In this document: positions 35,991 through 48,025 of the stretch, in pieces
Position numbering within the stretch: position 1 is the stretch's first letter
How the letters are laid out: each line of letters begins with the position of its first letter
Assembly: GCA_028023455.1 (NCBI GenBank)
Contig: JAQFVV010000013.1
Location: forward strand, 2,480,001 to 2,544,000
Length of the DNA stretch: 64,000 nucleotides
DNA from: Epiperipatus broadwayi
Taxonomy: Eukaryota > Onychophora > Udeonychophora > Euonychophora > Peripatidae
Direction: 5' to 3'
Notes under the pieces: generated by a model
Seen by the model: only the letters and a program-made list of their open reading frames with translations
The model's database searches: none
What the model was told of the DNA's origin: nothing
Position numbers and translations under genes: made by a program

Positions 35991-36505
35991 GGCTCAGAAA
36001 AGAAAAAAATTAGTAACAATTGAATTCAAAAGATGTAGTAACTGTAGGAAATATTTTATTATTGTGCAATTCTTTATAGAATTCTTGCACACATTTCATA
36101 ATGCCATATTTCTTTTTAATAATAGTTTCATATTTCTTATTGCTGAAAAAACTTCCGTCCAATACTAAGTTATAAATTCAAGACATTTATTCTCTTCTAT
36201 GGTTTTTCTTGCTAATTCACAGTTATATTTTCTTATATTATTATTAATTTTTATAAAATTCTAGATATTAAATTCTTTTTAATGGATCACATTATTTCAT
36301 CTCAGAAAAAAATTTATTTGAATTACTGCTTTTTTGTCCAGCTGTTTTTCGTGTACTTTCTTATTAGAGTATTAGTAATTTTCTTATTCATTTCAGTCAG
36401 GTCTAAACTATCTTCAAAATCTGTTAATATTTTAAAATGATTTGCAAGTTTTATGTTAAATTCATTGAAGTTTTTTGGAAGTTAAAAATATCAACTGTTA
36501 ATACT

Positions 36506-37041
36506 TGTGTTAATAAGTTGAACTATTTCCATCATCTATTAATCAAATGCTGAATGTCTAAAAAATTTAAAATTATTTAAATTCTTCAAATACAAACAAA
36601 TGTTAGTAATAACAAACAGACAACACACAGTAAATTAGTACGTTTCAAGTGGTATTATTTTCTGCTCTTGTTCAAGCTTGATTGTTGGCCTGACGAGTGA
36701 CAATTTATCATAGGCGTCAAGCTTATACCTTTAGATTATTGAATATTGAATTTTAAGGCAACTGAGCTATTCTGTCAAAGGCAACAATCAGTAAAAAATT
36801 CATATACTTATTTGAGAGTTGGTTCAAATTCTTCTGATGCCTCCAATTTTTTTTTAAATACATTTTTCTAAGAGAGAAGTTAATTAGAGGCTTCCAGACA
36901 TTATAAATTGTCACATTTGATTGCCTTATAGAATTATTTGCCATTATCATGTGAGAAAACTTTTTTTCTAGACATTCAACATTTAATGATAGATGATGGA
37001 AATAACACATCCAATATACTATTATCACATACTTCCAGGCA
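36506..37041 (-). mobile_element. Penelope-derived insertion with 13-bp target-site duplication
   Basis: AACTGTTAATACT stands at 36493-36505 and again at 37042-37054, enclosing 536 bp. Inside, a terminal segment ctatttccatcatctatt (about 36523) has an inverted partner near 36965-37006 (tatttccatcatctatcatt on the minus strand). On the minus strand it carries a remnant of the Penelope C-terminal coding end (IYNVWKPLINFSL, about 36880-36920), a tRNA-like part (ATAGCTCAGTTGCC), CACTCGTCAGGCCA, a decayed hammerhead (CTTGAAACGTA kept, CTGAAGA lost) and the TTTGTATTTG tail shared with 53.2 kb. The RTE reading resumes on both sides. Confidence 0.7.
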
Positions 37042-37745
37042 AACTGTTAATACTGTTCTTCATAATAATTTTCACATCTCTAGTTTTGTATAACACATAG
37101 GTCACATATCAATTGATGATCACTTCATGTGTTGAATCTATTAATAACATTATAATCTTGAGGTACATATTTTCTGTCTGCTATACTTTCATTTTAGATG
37201 CTTCCTTGATCATTTCAGTTTAGCATTTTTCTCAAAGATAGAATTCACAATACACTGTTTTTATTTTTCTGTGAATTCCTTTGTCCCCTTTCATTTCTAT
37301 CATTGCAACCAAATTTATCAACAGCATTTCATCTCTCAATCATTTATTGTTTGGTCTGATCAAAACCATTTTGTACATCCACACAAAAAATTCCTCTACT
37401 ACTTCATCATAATAAAAACTTCCTTGGAATACAATGCTGAATAATCTGCATTTGGTACCTTCCATTAATTTGAATAACTAACCTTGTTACTATGTCCGAT
37501 ATACCACCAATTTTCACAATGTTGTTAGTTTACTTTTTATTTACAATGAATATCACTCCAATTGTCCAATACTTATGCATTTTGGTAATATACATGCCCA
37601 ATGCACATCTCTTCATCTTTTCTTATAATTTCCTAAAAACTAACAAGGTCCCATTTAACACAAGACAGTTCTCCCAATTCATGCAATCTTCTTTCACTAG
37701 AATGTGATTAGCAATTGTTGTAGCAGTAAGAGTCAGCATGTGCAA

Positions 37746-38800
37746 TCAAAGAATTCTTAACCACTCTGTTTTAGAGATTTATAATCTCCTGGAAATAAGG
37801 CCATAATTTAGATATGGCTGTCATGATTATAAATATTTATTAAAAAAAAAAATCATTCACATACAAATTCATTACTGATATTTCAGTTAAGAACAACCAG
37901 GCAATTGAAAAAAAAAGATCAGATCTTTCTTAATCTTGACCTCAGGGGTAAAAAGCCAATTAAGTCACGATGCTGATGGATACATGTTGTGAGAAGCCGC
38001 CCATGTTTATTTCCCATATAAGTAATCACATAATAATAACAGCTGCAACAACAAGAATATAAGGAATGCACATTAAGAATTTGCCCTATTTAGATCTTTT
38101 AAGCCTCAAAGAGGAAGCATCACCTTTTAACATTTCATATTTTTTCATGAGCCTCATAGTTACAATGATGAAGTATACATATCTCATTCTCTTATTTTCA
38201 TTATTAATCTTTTTGAATATTATATAACATTTTAATAATTGAGTTAAATTAACATATAATATGACCAAAACAAGAAAAGTTCAATCTGTTCAAATGGGTT
38301 TCAAAATGAAACTTCTGATCTAATCTACCTTTCATTTTCCATACTGTCCACAATATTTTCAAAAATCTTTGCTAGCATTACAGCTCAAAAGCATTAGTCT
38401 TTTTTTATATCTTTCTTTTTAGTCACAGAAAATATCATGCTTCTTTTTTTTTTAAAAATGTCTTTATACCTAAAGATAATTTTTTTAAGCATTACATTGA
38501 AATTTTGTCAAGTGACAGCCAATTGATGACTGACTAAAGTGAAAAAATTGTGTTATGACTTTAGAATTAGTTTTATATTCAACTGCTGTCTTTTATTATA
38601 GCCTTTGTTTTTATATTTAGCAGCAATCTTTACTTTTCACTCTAATAACTTTTATAATAAGTAGTTTTAGATTGACTCAGTATGGTATCTATTATTCTAT
38701 GATTGTTGTTATATGAAATAATAAATTTTAACTCTTACAGGTAAATTGATTAGCCAATATGTTTAAATTTTGTTAAGCAATATTTGATTTATTATATATG
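37746..38800. other. AT-rich DNA, possible LINE 5' region, no gene called
   Basis: About 37910-38025 is less AT-rich and on the minus strand has a short open frame starting MGNKHGRLLTTCIHQHRDLI. It lies just upstream of the RTE endonuclease region and might be its 5' untranslated part. Nothing else is supported. Confidence 0.3.
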
Positions 38801-38809
38801 AATGTTTAG

Positions 38810-39260
38810 AACAGAGCTGTCCAAAACATGGCCCATGGTAGAGATGTGCAATCTGCATAGAGATTTTGATTTTTTTGAATGAAAAAATAAAATTTATTTG
38901 AACGAATTGCTTATTAGATAATTTAACTACATAAGTGATTGATAATCTTGATGCCAATATTATCAGGTGTCTTTACATCATTGTAGACCCACTTATTTTT
39001 CAAATGTGTTAAAGAAGTAACCTTGCACGGCTTTGATACGACACACATGCTTTGAGCATTCACAGCAAATGTGTGCACAATGAGGGCAGAATTAGTTCTG
39101 GTCAGTTATGTTCATCTGTAACCATGATAAGACTCTCCAATCGAAATGGCTGATAATTTTTTTCTAAATGCAATCCTTGGATTACATAAGATTGGATCAG
39201 CATTGGTATAAGTGATAGTTTTTAGTCATGTTCAATTCTGCCTTGGTTAATTCACTGTAA
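38810..39260. mobile_element. Possible hAT-like element, left terminus only
   Basis: CAGAGCTGTCCAAAACATGG at 38810 resembles the CAGxGxTGTCCAAAC termini common in hAT elements. The following several hundred bases are less AT-rich (acggctttgatacgacacac near 39028) than their flanks. I could not find a matching right terminus or target duplication, so both end and identity are tentative. Confidence 0.3.
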
Positions 39261-39649
39261 TATTTAAATGCTTAATATTTAAAAAAGACTGTATAATGAT
39301 TATTTCATGTTATAAAAACTAATTGATCTTAAATTGGGTATATATAAGAAAAATCTTTGTATATTACATTAGTATACAATCCGTGGACTCTGTAGCAGCT
39401 GAGCAGTGCTGTAAACTATAAAATAATTGCTTGTAAGCTAAATAGCTGGTTATTTTATTATGATGTCAAACTCAGTAAGAATGTTACTAGTAAGGTGATT
39501 GGCTGGTTATGCTTAAATTTTGTAAAGTAGTAATTAATTTATTATACATGGAATAAATGAATATTTCTTACAATAAATATTGCACATAACCTTACAGCAA
39601 TAAAAATAAATTTCTGATATTTAACTTTATTTGCTAGTGCAGAGATAGT

Positions 39650-39905
39650 ATGTAATTTAGACAGCAAGGATTTTTCATCCTAACACATGCACTGTACCAT
39701 TTTATAACATCTTAATGATGTGTTGATGAATATTGAGGAAACCCTCAAACTAAGACACAAGATAGAGACTTTCTAAAATCTCTATCTTGTATCTTAGTTT
39801 GAGAGTTTCATCAATACTCAACAAGACATAGTTAAAAACAGTACAGCCCACATGTTAGGATGAAAAATCCTTACTGTCTAAAATTCTGATAAATAAATTT
39901 AACAT
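39650..39905. repeat. Foldback/MITE
   Basis: The left arm (about 39652-39772: ttagacagcaaggatttttc, atcctaacacatg, agacacaagatagag) faces the right arm (about 39775-39900: ctctatcttgtatcttag, catgttaggatgaaaaatcc, ttactgtctaaaattctg). The centre is about 10 bp, so the element is almost a perfect hairpin. No coding capacity. Confidence 0.75.
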
Positions 39906-41108
39906 TAAATTAGAAATTAACTGTCGTACACATAAAATCCATTTTTTTTTTTTTAAAAAAAAAACACAAACTTTTACTGCTTTGTGCTATTTCTTTAATT
40001 AGTTTTTAATAATACTATTCCCCATTCTATCTTGGAAATTTATAACAATAAAATGATGATAGACTATCAATCCAAAATCCTAGGTTTAAGCCTTTTTTTT
40101 TGGATTTGTAAAATTTTTCAGATTCCAGTAATAACTCCCTTCTCCCTCTCGTTATACTCTGCTGAAAATTTAAATAAACGCTAACTTCATTAAAAACAAC
40201 AACATATTAAAGTGTAGAAAATGATATATTTGGCATTTTAAACACTAAATCAAAACTATATTTTGTAATTCGTCTGGATAATATAAATTTTTGAATTATA
40301 TGTGTTTAGATTAATGAGAGCTATCTCTGAATTTATGCTGATAGTAAACAAATCTTACCTGTGATTTTCAATTTACCTTATTAATACTCGAGAGTCATAA
40401 TAAGATTTAAAAAAGCAGTGCTCTGTATTCATTAGTTCAAGAATCCTAGTTTCTTCACTGATACATTGAAAAATCAATGTCATTGGGCAAATTGTAACTA
40501 TCAGATGTTTTCAGAACAGCAAAAATGTATATCAGGCAATTTTTGTAAAGTCATACTTAAGAGTATGACTATTTTACTAGTAGATCATCTTATTTTAGCT
40601 GTCATCAAATACTGATTCAATTTACACAGCGTTTACATATTTATATTAAAATAATTGGAGTACGACTTGAAAATTTATTCTGAAATCCAGATAATCATCC
40701 AACTATTGATTGGTATTAGCGCGTCATATGTTTTTACAGATTTTACAGGGAGGGAGAAAGAAACTATTTGGCATTTGATTAACATTATGAGTCCAGATTT
40801 TTCCTTTATTGTTTTTTTGCTCAACAGTTGACCCTTTAAAGGTTATTTTACCATTTATCTGTATTCAAAATATTCCTAATAAAATATCAGTTATAAACTT
40901 CTAATCACTCAGCATCTTTGCAAGAAACAGGCAAATTCAGTAAAGATTAATGAAAAACATATCAGGTTCAACATAAATAAATGAGAAAATTGTGCATTTA
41001 AAAAAAATAAAAGCCAATGGCAATTTAAAAGCTATCTGAGAGATGTTTGTTTTAATAAAAGAATGCTGGTAAAAATAAATATATGAATAATATCTGCTTT
41101 CAATTGTA
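39906..41108. other. AT-rich DNA, no gene seen
   Basis: Nothing supported. Confidence 0.45.
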
Positions 41109-42690
41109 CTTTTTTTTTTTTTTGTTAAAAGCTTTATTAATAACAAACTACATATAAATATTTACATATTTACAGTAGAATAAATTTGTTACATAGACAA
41201 AATTATGATGAAACTGCAACCATAATAGTATAGGTAAGATAACTTGTTTAACTCTAATGAAGTGCGATTCAAAATTGAAGAGTGCCATGTTCTAAAATTA
41301 TATAATCATGATAATTAAACTGAAAGAGTCGAGATGTTTATTTTCAAGAATGAAATCTGATGAGAATGTTGATGGAAATAAAGGTTTAAATTATGAAAGA
41401 GCACAACTGAGATAGATTGTTAATTGCCAGTTTTGGGTTTATGATGTTTCCAAGTAAAAATTTGAGAGAATAAAGACATGAGTTAAATCATTCTTTGCTA
41501 TTTTTTTTTTAATGCATTATATTTTTTTGTCAAATATTATGGAACAGCGCATGAGTCACATAGTCCTTAGTAATGAATAATTGCAGATTCATTAAAAAGT
41601 TGAAAGTATTTTATATATATTTAGTAATTGCTTGAGGTTGACTGTGTGCTTATGAAACATAAAGAGGTGTAAATGAGCAGTATGGGCAGATTTGAGAAAG
41701 GTGCAGCATTTCTTCTGGATGTTTATTGCACAAAACAAATGTAGGTTTAAGATTTAGCTTAAATTAAATCCTTAAGAAATATTTTGTTTGGAATTGTACT
41801 CTGTAATAAATAAAAAGAAATTTCAATCATGATGGAGAAGAACAAAGGTTTTGGAACTTGGTTAGAGTTTTAGCAACTGAGTTGTTCACAGATGTCTGGA
41901 TAGATAAGCTATTTTATGTAAATCTTTAAATAATATACCAATGAGAGATTTGATGTTATACTGATCTAATAGATCAGCATGTTCAATGGCATGATCTTGA
42001 AAAATGATCATTTAGCATATGAAATTAAAATCAATGATATAGGAAGAGGAATGGCTTTAATAAATTGTATTAGTAAGTGTTGCAATATACGTTTTAGCTC
42101 TAATATATATTGCAAAAGATTGGGCATATTAAATCGAGTCCTCCTTTGCATATGGAAAAGCAAAAAGTTCAGATAGAGAGAAGATGTAAAGATGAACCCC
42201 AGATGTATGACTTTTTTACAGACAAAAGTTTGTCAGAGATCTTGTTAAAATATCGCATCATGGGCTATTAGTAGGCAAGTATTCCACTAAGAATAACATT
42301 CACTATACAAAATTTCATAATGGACAAAATGTGTTCATAATGAGATTATTTAAATGATATATCAGTTGCATTTTAGATAGAATAATTGGGATGCCAAGAA
42401 AGAATGAAGGATTAACTCTTGTAGATAGTTGCCATAAAGATGACTTGTAAACTTGGTATTGTGGAACCAGTTGAAGTTAGAAATTTACTTCAAATATTCA
42501 GAAAGATGGAAATGTTTTGAAAGTCTCTGAAGATTATCAATACATGTTTTATTTCATTAATCAGAGGATCTATATAATTTGCAAATAGCAATGAGGCAAG
42601 TGGTGAAGCCTGTGAAATGCCACAATTAGGTTTGAAAGATACTTAAAATGCATCTAGACTATTCCATATTCACACATCATAGATACTTAA
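41109..42690 (-). mobile_element. Poly(A)-ended non-LTR retrotransposon (Jockey/CR1-type), degenerate
   Basis: On the minus strand the 3' end is marked by AATAAA (plus 41133-41138) followed at about 15 nt by a 14-base poly(A) run (plus T run at 41110-41123). Near the other end, at about 42565-42650, the minus strand reads CGISQASPLASLLFANYID, matching the GxPQGSPLSPLLFxxYIND motif of Jockey/CR1-type reverse transcriptases. The region between is less AT-rich than its surroundings and riddled with stops. The 5' limit is uncertain. Confidence 0.55.
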
Positions 42691-43229
42691 AATGCTTACT
42701 TGGAAATGTAATTATTTTCTAAATAATATATAAATTTTGTATTTTTAAATAAACATATTATTATAAAAGTGATTTAGGCATCAATTAGGCAGGATGAATA
42801 TAACTATCATTAAATGGCCCAAACAAATTTTTACATTACTTTACTCAAGCTAGAAATTGAACTAGGAATCTTTAACTCTTCAATTTCTAATCTATCACAA
42901 CACTTTTATTTTAAAACATTTCAAAATAATATCATATTTATTAAATATGATTTTTTAAACTTCATAATAATTAAGTTATATGTGTATTTACTATTATTAC
43001 TTGTGAATAAAATATAAATACAATTTTCTAATTTATAATTGTGCATCTAATTAAAAATAATTCATATTTTCCAAACTTGCTTCTAATCATAACTTCTGTT
43101 TAGTAAGGGAGAAAAACCAAAAATGTTTAATTGAAAAAGATTACTTGAATGCTAAAAGTTTCTATCATGGAAAACATCATATATCTACTTGTGGTGAGCT
43201 AATGGTACTTTTGTAACTAATATAAAAAA

Positions 43230-44300
43230 TATGAAGTATTATTGACCAAAGTATGCAAAAAAATATGAAAATTAATTTCAATGAAGAGAAATCAAATATA
43301 TTAGTTCATGGAAAAAGATAAAACTGAAAGTAAAAAATGGAATTTTGTCTTGAAGTAAATTAATAAAAATACAAATATTTTAGGCCTCTTATTAAATGGC
43401 ATAAAGGAATTAAATAGATATATTTATTCTCTTACACAATATAAGATGGATAAAATGATTTAGATAAATATCATATCAAAATTTAATATTTATAAATAAA
43501 TCACTATGTATAGACAAGGAATTCAAAAAGAAATAAATGTGTATTAGATAATAATGAAGAACATTAAAAATGTTTGGAGACCTATAATTTATAATGAAAA
43601 AATATATTTAATTTGATTATGCTGTGAGAACAACAAATATGATGATTTATATGTAATGTTAACAGATAAAATATTTATTTTGATGTATTTATAAAAGAAA
43701 TGGTGGGCAAAAAATATATTACATGCACATAATAATGAAAGGTCAGAAAAGAGTAAAATTGATTATTGAGAAAAAAGTAGAAGTATGAAAAATAAATTAA
43801 AAAAAAACAAGTTGCATAAGAATAAAAACATATAAAACATGTAAGATTGTACAATAATATTAGAAGAAACTTTTGTTATTTGATATAAGCATAAGATCTT
43901 TAGTTATCAAAAAAAAAAAAAAAAAAGAGCAAAAAATGGAATAAGAATTTGATCTATAATTATGTTTATGTGGATATGATAGGGAGATTAACTGAACATC
44001 TACAAAAAGTGTTATGAAAATTAGAAGAAACTAACGGTAAAGAGAGAATCTGATTTTATGTAGATATGATAGGGAGACTAACTGAACATTAACAAAAAGT
44101 GTATGAAAATTAGAAAAAAACTAATGGTGAAGAGAGCAAAGCATGTAGAGACTATTTAGTTTCTTGTTTTAGTCTTTATGACAAAAAGGAAAGAGTATGA
44201 GGATAAGGTATTGAAAAGAGCAAAACTGCTTATATTAAATGTCAGTCAGTTCTGGGAAAATGAATTGATAACTAATAGATTGAAAAGAGTAAAAGTAGAT
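43230..44300 (+). pseudogene. Possible LINE remnant with local tandem duplication
   Basis: At about 43266-43322 the plus strand reads KINFNEEKSNILVHGKR, like the LKINxxKSxxMVxGK block after the FADD motif of LINE RTs. It is followed by a broken stretch that could be the YKYLG region. At about 43962-44145 a segment containing atatgatagggaga, aactgaacat and aaaaagtg occurs twice with a period near 88. Support is thin and no ends are seen. Confidence 0.3.
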
Positions 44301-45833
44301 ATTTTTTTTGTTAATTTAATATATAGCCTGTATAAATAATTATATACATATATACTTTCAAATTATTCAAATATTTTTTATGCTTTTTGCATGTGATATA
44401 TTCATTATTTTTCTATGATAGGTTTTTGGAGCTGCCTTTGCTCTATTGTAGTCTATTTAAAGACTTTTTAACCAAGGACTTACAATATATACACATACAT
44501 TATTCATGTGGTTTATACGAATGTTTGAAATTCATGGATTGGTTTTTATACTCATCGAAAATATTTCTTAATTACTTGTCTTTCCCTATTTTTTTATGAG
44601 CAGTTGTGATAATGGTAACATGTTCCACTTATAGTATCCAATTTTCTTATATATATATAATGAAAGGTCTTTGGTTAGCATAGATACTTGCTGTGCATAT
44701 GTTTGGGATTCTAATGAAGATGTATTTTGGGAAATAATTTAAGTTTGATTAATGTTTATTTAATTATTTTTTGCTAGAAGATAAGTAATAAAATCTTATT
44801 TGCTGAATAATGCCTTCTTCATTGCTTATCTATGAAGGAATGCTGGAAAGACTTTATCATAAAATGGATTGCTTAAGAATATTTTGCTCTACATGTAATG
44901 ATTGTAAATTTTCTTTTTATAATTGTTTTATAAAAACCACAAGATATGTAATATTGCTATTTTGGATAATTTGAAAATGATGTTTAGTTAAATACATAGT
45001 TTATAATTGATTTTTCAATTCTAAAATCATTAAAATATCATCAAAGCTTATGTTAATTTTTTATATTATTTTAGTATTTATTTATATGAAATATATACAG
45101 ATATTAGTTATAAATAAAAATAGATATTAATATATTTCATGTTGATTATATTTAGTAGATAAAAAAATTTCTTGTGGGACTATATCAATTTTGCTATAGC
45201 AGTTTCTCTAGTCTTTATATTATTCAAGCAAACATTAATAGGGACATACTCAAGAGATTAAAAAAAACTGGATTACTGTATTTATCTTTACCAGACGAAA
45301 TAGTAGTTGTACTGAAAATCCACAAAATATGATATTACCTTCTTTCTATACAATGTTTTTATTGTGTATGCAATATATAAATACTTACGAAAAGTTATCT
45401 GAATCTTTTATAATGTAACTTGGATTAAAATATATCAAAGAATAATCAATTAAAAATTTATAAAATAATTTAATCATAGAAATAAAATTTGATGGACTGC
45501 TTGTTCATTCATAGAATTTTATTATTTAATTGATAATATATATCTTTATATGAAATTATGTTTTTTTTGTTAACTTATGAATGCTTATTATATATGAACA
45601 TACACATAAATATGTTCCATATAGATTCATCACAAAATTTCCAAGTAATAGTTCCTTAACTCATGTAATAAAAATGCATCAATCCTCTTATCCAATAAGT
45701 GAACATGCATAATGTTTGTAAAGCATTATAAATTGCCAGAGATATAAACAATTATCACATTTGAAATTTTATGACAGGAATGATGGTCATTGTTGAAAGT
45801 GAATGAAATTCCACAAATATTTAAAATTTTTAA
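44301..45833. other. AT-rich DNA, no gene seen
   Basis: Nothing supported. Confidence 0.45.
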
Positions 45834-45835
45834 TA

Positions 45836-46470
45836 CCCCTGGATCTCTTTTTACGCGGACTTATTTAACACAATTTTGAAGTTACGCGATTCATGTTTCA
45901 CCGGCAGTCGAACTCCGATAATGCGCTATTACTTTAAATAATAAATTTTACGCACTTACGTTATATTGAAAATAATAGCACATTATTGGAATTCGACTTT
46001 CATCTTAGTAATTTCAATATTTTCAGTGCTTTATAATAGTAAGATTTTATGCAATAATGAAATTAAAATCATGATTTCCACATTTTATGTATACACACAT
46101 TAAATTTTACAAGATTATAATGTAAATTTGTTCAAACATTGTGCGTGTTAATTTTGCATTTTAAATCACATTCTGTTTTTGCTTTTTAAAAAAGAACGTA
46201 ATCAATTATTAATCATTTAGTGTCCACAAGTTTATTTTTAAAAGGTGAGTAATAGCAGTGGGCACAATTAAATTTGACAATTAAAAATTAAAATCTGATT
46301 TTTAATTGTAATTAACAATTTAAAAATTACTTACAGCGACTTGAAATTAATGTGATGTGAAAATTGATTTTTAAATGGAATTGAAAATTAAAAATTTAAA
46401 GACAAAAATAAGAATTTAATTTTTAGTTGTTAGTTTCATAAACAATTAATAAAATCATCGTCTCAAAGAT
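45836..46470 (+). mobile_element. Pogo/Tigger-type DNA transposon, copy 5 (3'-truncated)
   Basis: CCCCTGGATCTCTTTTTACG begins at 45836 after TA, with the subterminal palindrome (about 45907-45990) and a body like copy 1. After gttagttt it jumps to aaacaattaataaaatcatc (the C-terminal coding region of copy 1) and stops matching at about 46470, with no right terminus. It retains an internal block (gggcacaattaaatttgaca) that copies 1 and 4 lack but copy 2 has, so it helps link the subfamilies. Confidence 0.8.
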
Positions 46471-47942
46471 TATCCAAACATTTATTACAAAATAGAGTAC
46501 TCTAAAATTTAATTATTATAATTAATTTAATAAATATAAGAAATATGCTTATATGCAAATTTAGAGAAACTTGTTATTTCTATAAATTAAATACGGCTTA
46601 GTGCTTTTGAAAACTTATAGTGTTCTCATATTCATAGCAAGATGAATTTAATAATACAATTTGTGAAATTATATTCAGGAAATTATAGAAAATACATATT
46701 GTATTTAAGAAAATGTAATACAAACATAATATAAATGTTCTATAACAGTATTTATTAATTTTAATATCTCTTGGATATATATTTGCAATATAAATTAAAA
46801 GATTCCTAATAATATTTCAATAATCCTATTAATTAGTCTGCAGGTAAATTTACAAACTATCATATTAAAAGAACTTGTTAGTCAGTTTATCCCATTACAT
46901 CTATTTCATAAAATAAATGCTAACTAAAACACAATTAGATTATAAAGTGAAAACTGACGTAGTCTTTAAATCAACTGTTAAATATTCAATAATACAGCAA
47001 GTCGGCCTAAGATAAAATTGAAAACAATTATATATTACAACACTTTAAATAAAAATTAATATTAATTAATAGCCTACTATATTAGAAATCAAATGTGCAT
47101 AGTGCTAAATTAAAAATAATATAAATTATAATAACATTTAAATAGTCCTGCCAAACAATTAACCAGTTATCTTATAAACTATATGGTATCACAATAAAAA
47201 AAATAGCCTAAATTAGCCAATTCCAGTTATCAATATATATGTTTCATAAAAAACACTAATTTTCATCTGCTAAGAACCTACTAATGAGTTGCTTCTCTTA
47301 TAATACATACACTTCTTTAGATTTTAAAATATGAAATAATCATAATACAGTTTTTAATTATTAAATACTTAACATTACAATTATATGTATTCCATACAAT
47401 ATGAAGCACTTATAAACAAAAAATTAAAAAATCAGCTTTATAATATATTAATATAAGCAGCAAAATAAATTCATTGAAAAAGATTATTTTAAAAATTTAC
47501 CACAGTTTTATCCCTGTTAGCAAATGACCTTTATGCAAGGATTCACCATAGTGATCATCATCAATTTGTATTCACTATTTTGATTTATAATCGATTATTT
47601 GTTACTTAAATATTCTAATTAATATAAAATATATTTCAACCATTTAATATAATTTATATAACTGAATATATTATATGCATATTTAACTCAATTAGTGTTT
47701 CTATAAAAATGAAATTGATTAAATTCCCACCTGATTTGAATATATTTCAGTGTTTATTAAATATATATAAATGTCGAGTGTAGCTTTTGATGAACAACTT
47801 ATATTCAAACAAAAGTGTTTAAAATTTTTGTTTAGCTTATTTAGATGTTAATATGCTGATAAAAGTTCTTACCATTATATCTATAGTTTCTGTAGCAGTT
47901 TCATTATAAGTATAAGAATTAGAAAAATATGTTAATATGGGT
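46471..47942. other. AT-rich DNA, no gene seen
   Basis: Nothing supported. Confidence 0.45.
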
Positions 47943-48025
47943 AAGGCGTATCTGTTGAAGGTTTTAGCTTTCACGTTATTACAATATTATCTGTTTATGC
48001 TTAATAAATTTGATATATTTAGAAA
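47943..48025. repeat. Fragment of foldback family D
   Basis: The segment ctgttgaaggttttagcttt, then cttaataaatttgatatatt, matches the inverted arm of the array at 10.3-11.2 kb in the same order. Only about 80 bp survive. Confidence 0.6.

Larger units (their letters stand above)
34500..37745 (-). mobile_element. Long degenerate RTE/craft-like LINE, interrupted by two insertions
   Basis: Read on the minus strand from 37745. The endonuclease domain shows VKWDLVSF and KMHKYWTIGVIFIVNKK, then FGCNDRNERG (family FGLGERNERG) and NVINRFNT-SDHQL (about 37090). After the insertion at 36506-37041 it resumes with FNIKLANHFKILTDFEDSLD (about 36380-36460). The RT shows ILIFKNGYKGNI, FSTVAHIQMLREIIEK and FVDYEK (about 35390-35640), then LNFADGVIVF (about 35130), where the catalytic FADD has become FADG. 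Next come YKHLGQIIN (about 34950) and KRAHIRWFYEIRK (about 34545). Many stops and frameshifts are present. Fragment and insertion boundaries are approximate except the 13-bp duplication. Confidence 0.75.

Noticed and set aside
39730-39830. TTGATGA plus GAAAC near the centre of the 39.7 kb foldback
   Set aside because: Helix II is absent and the core C is changed. The pattern follows from the palindrome itself.
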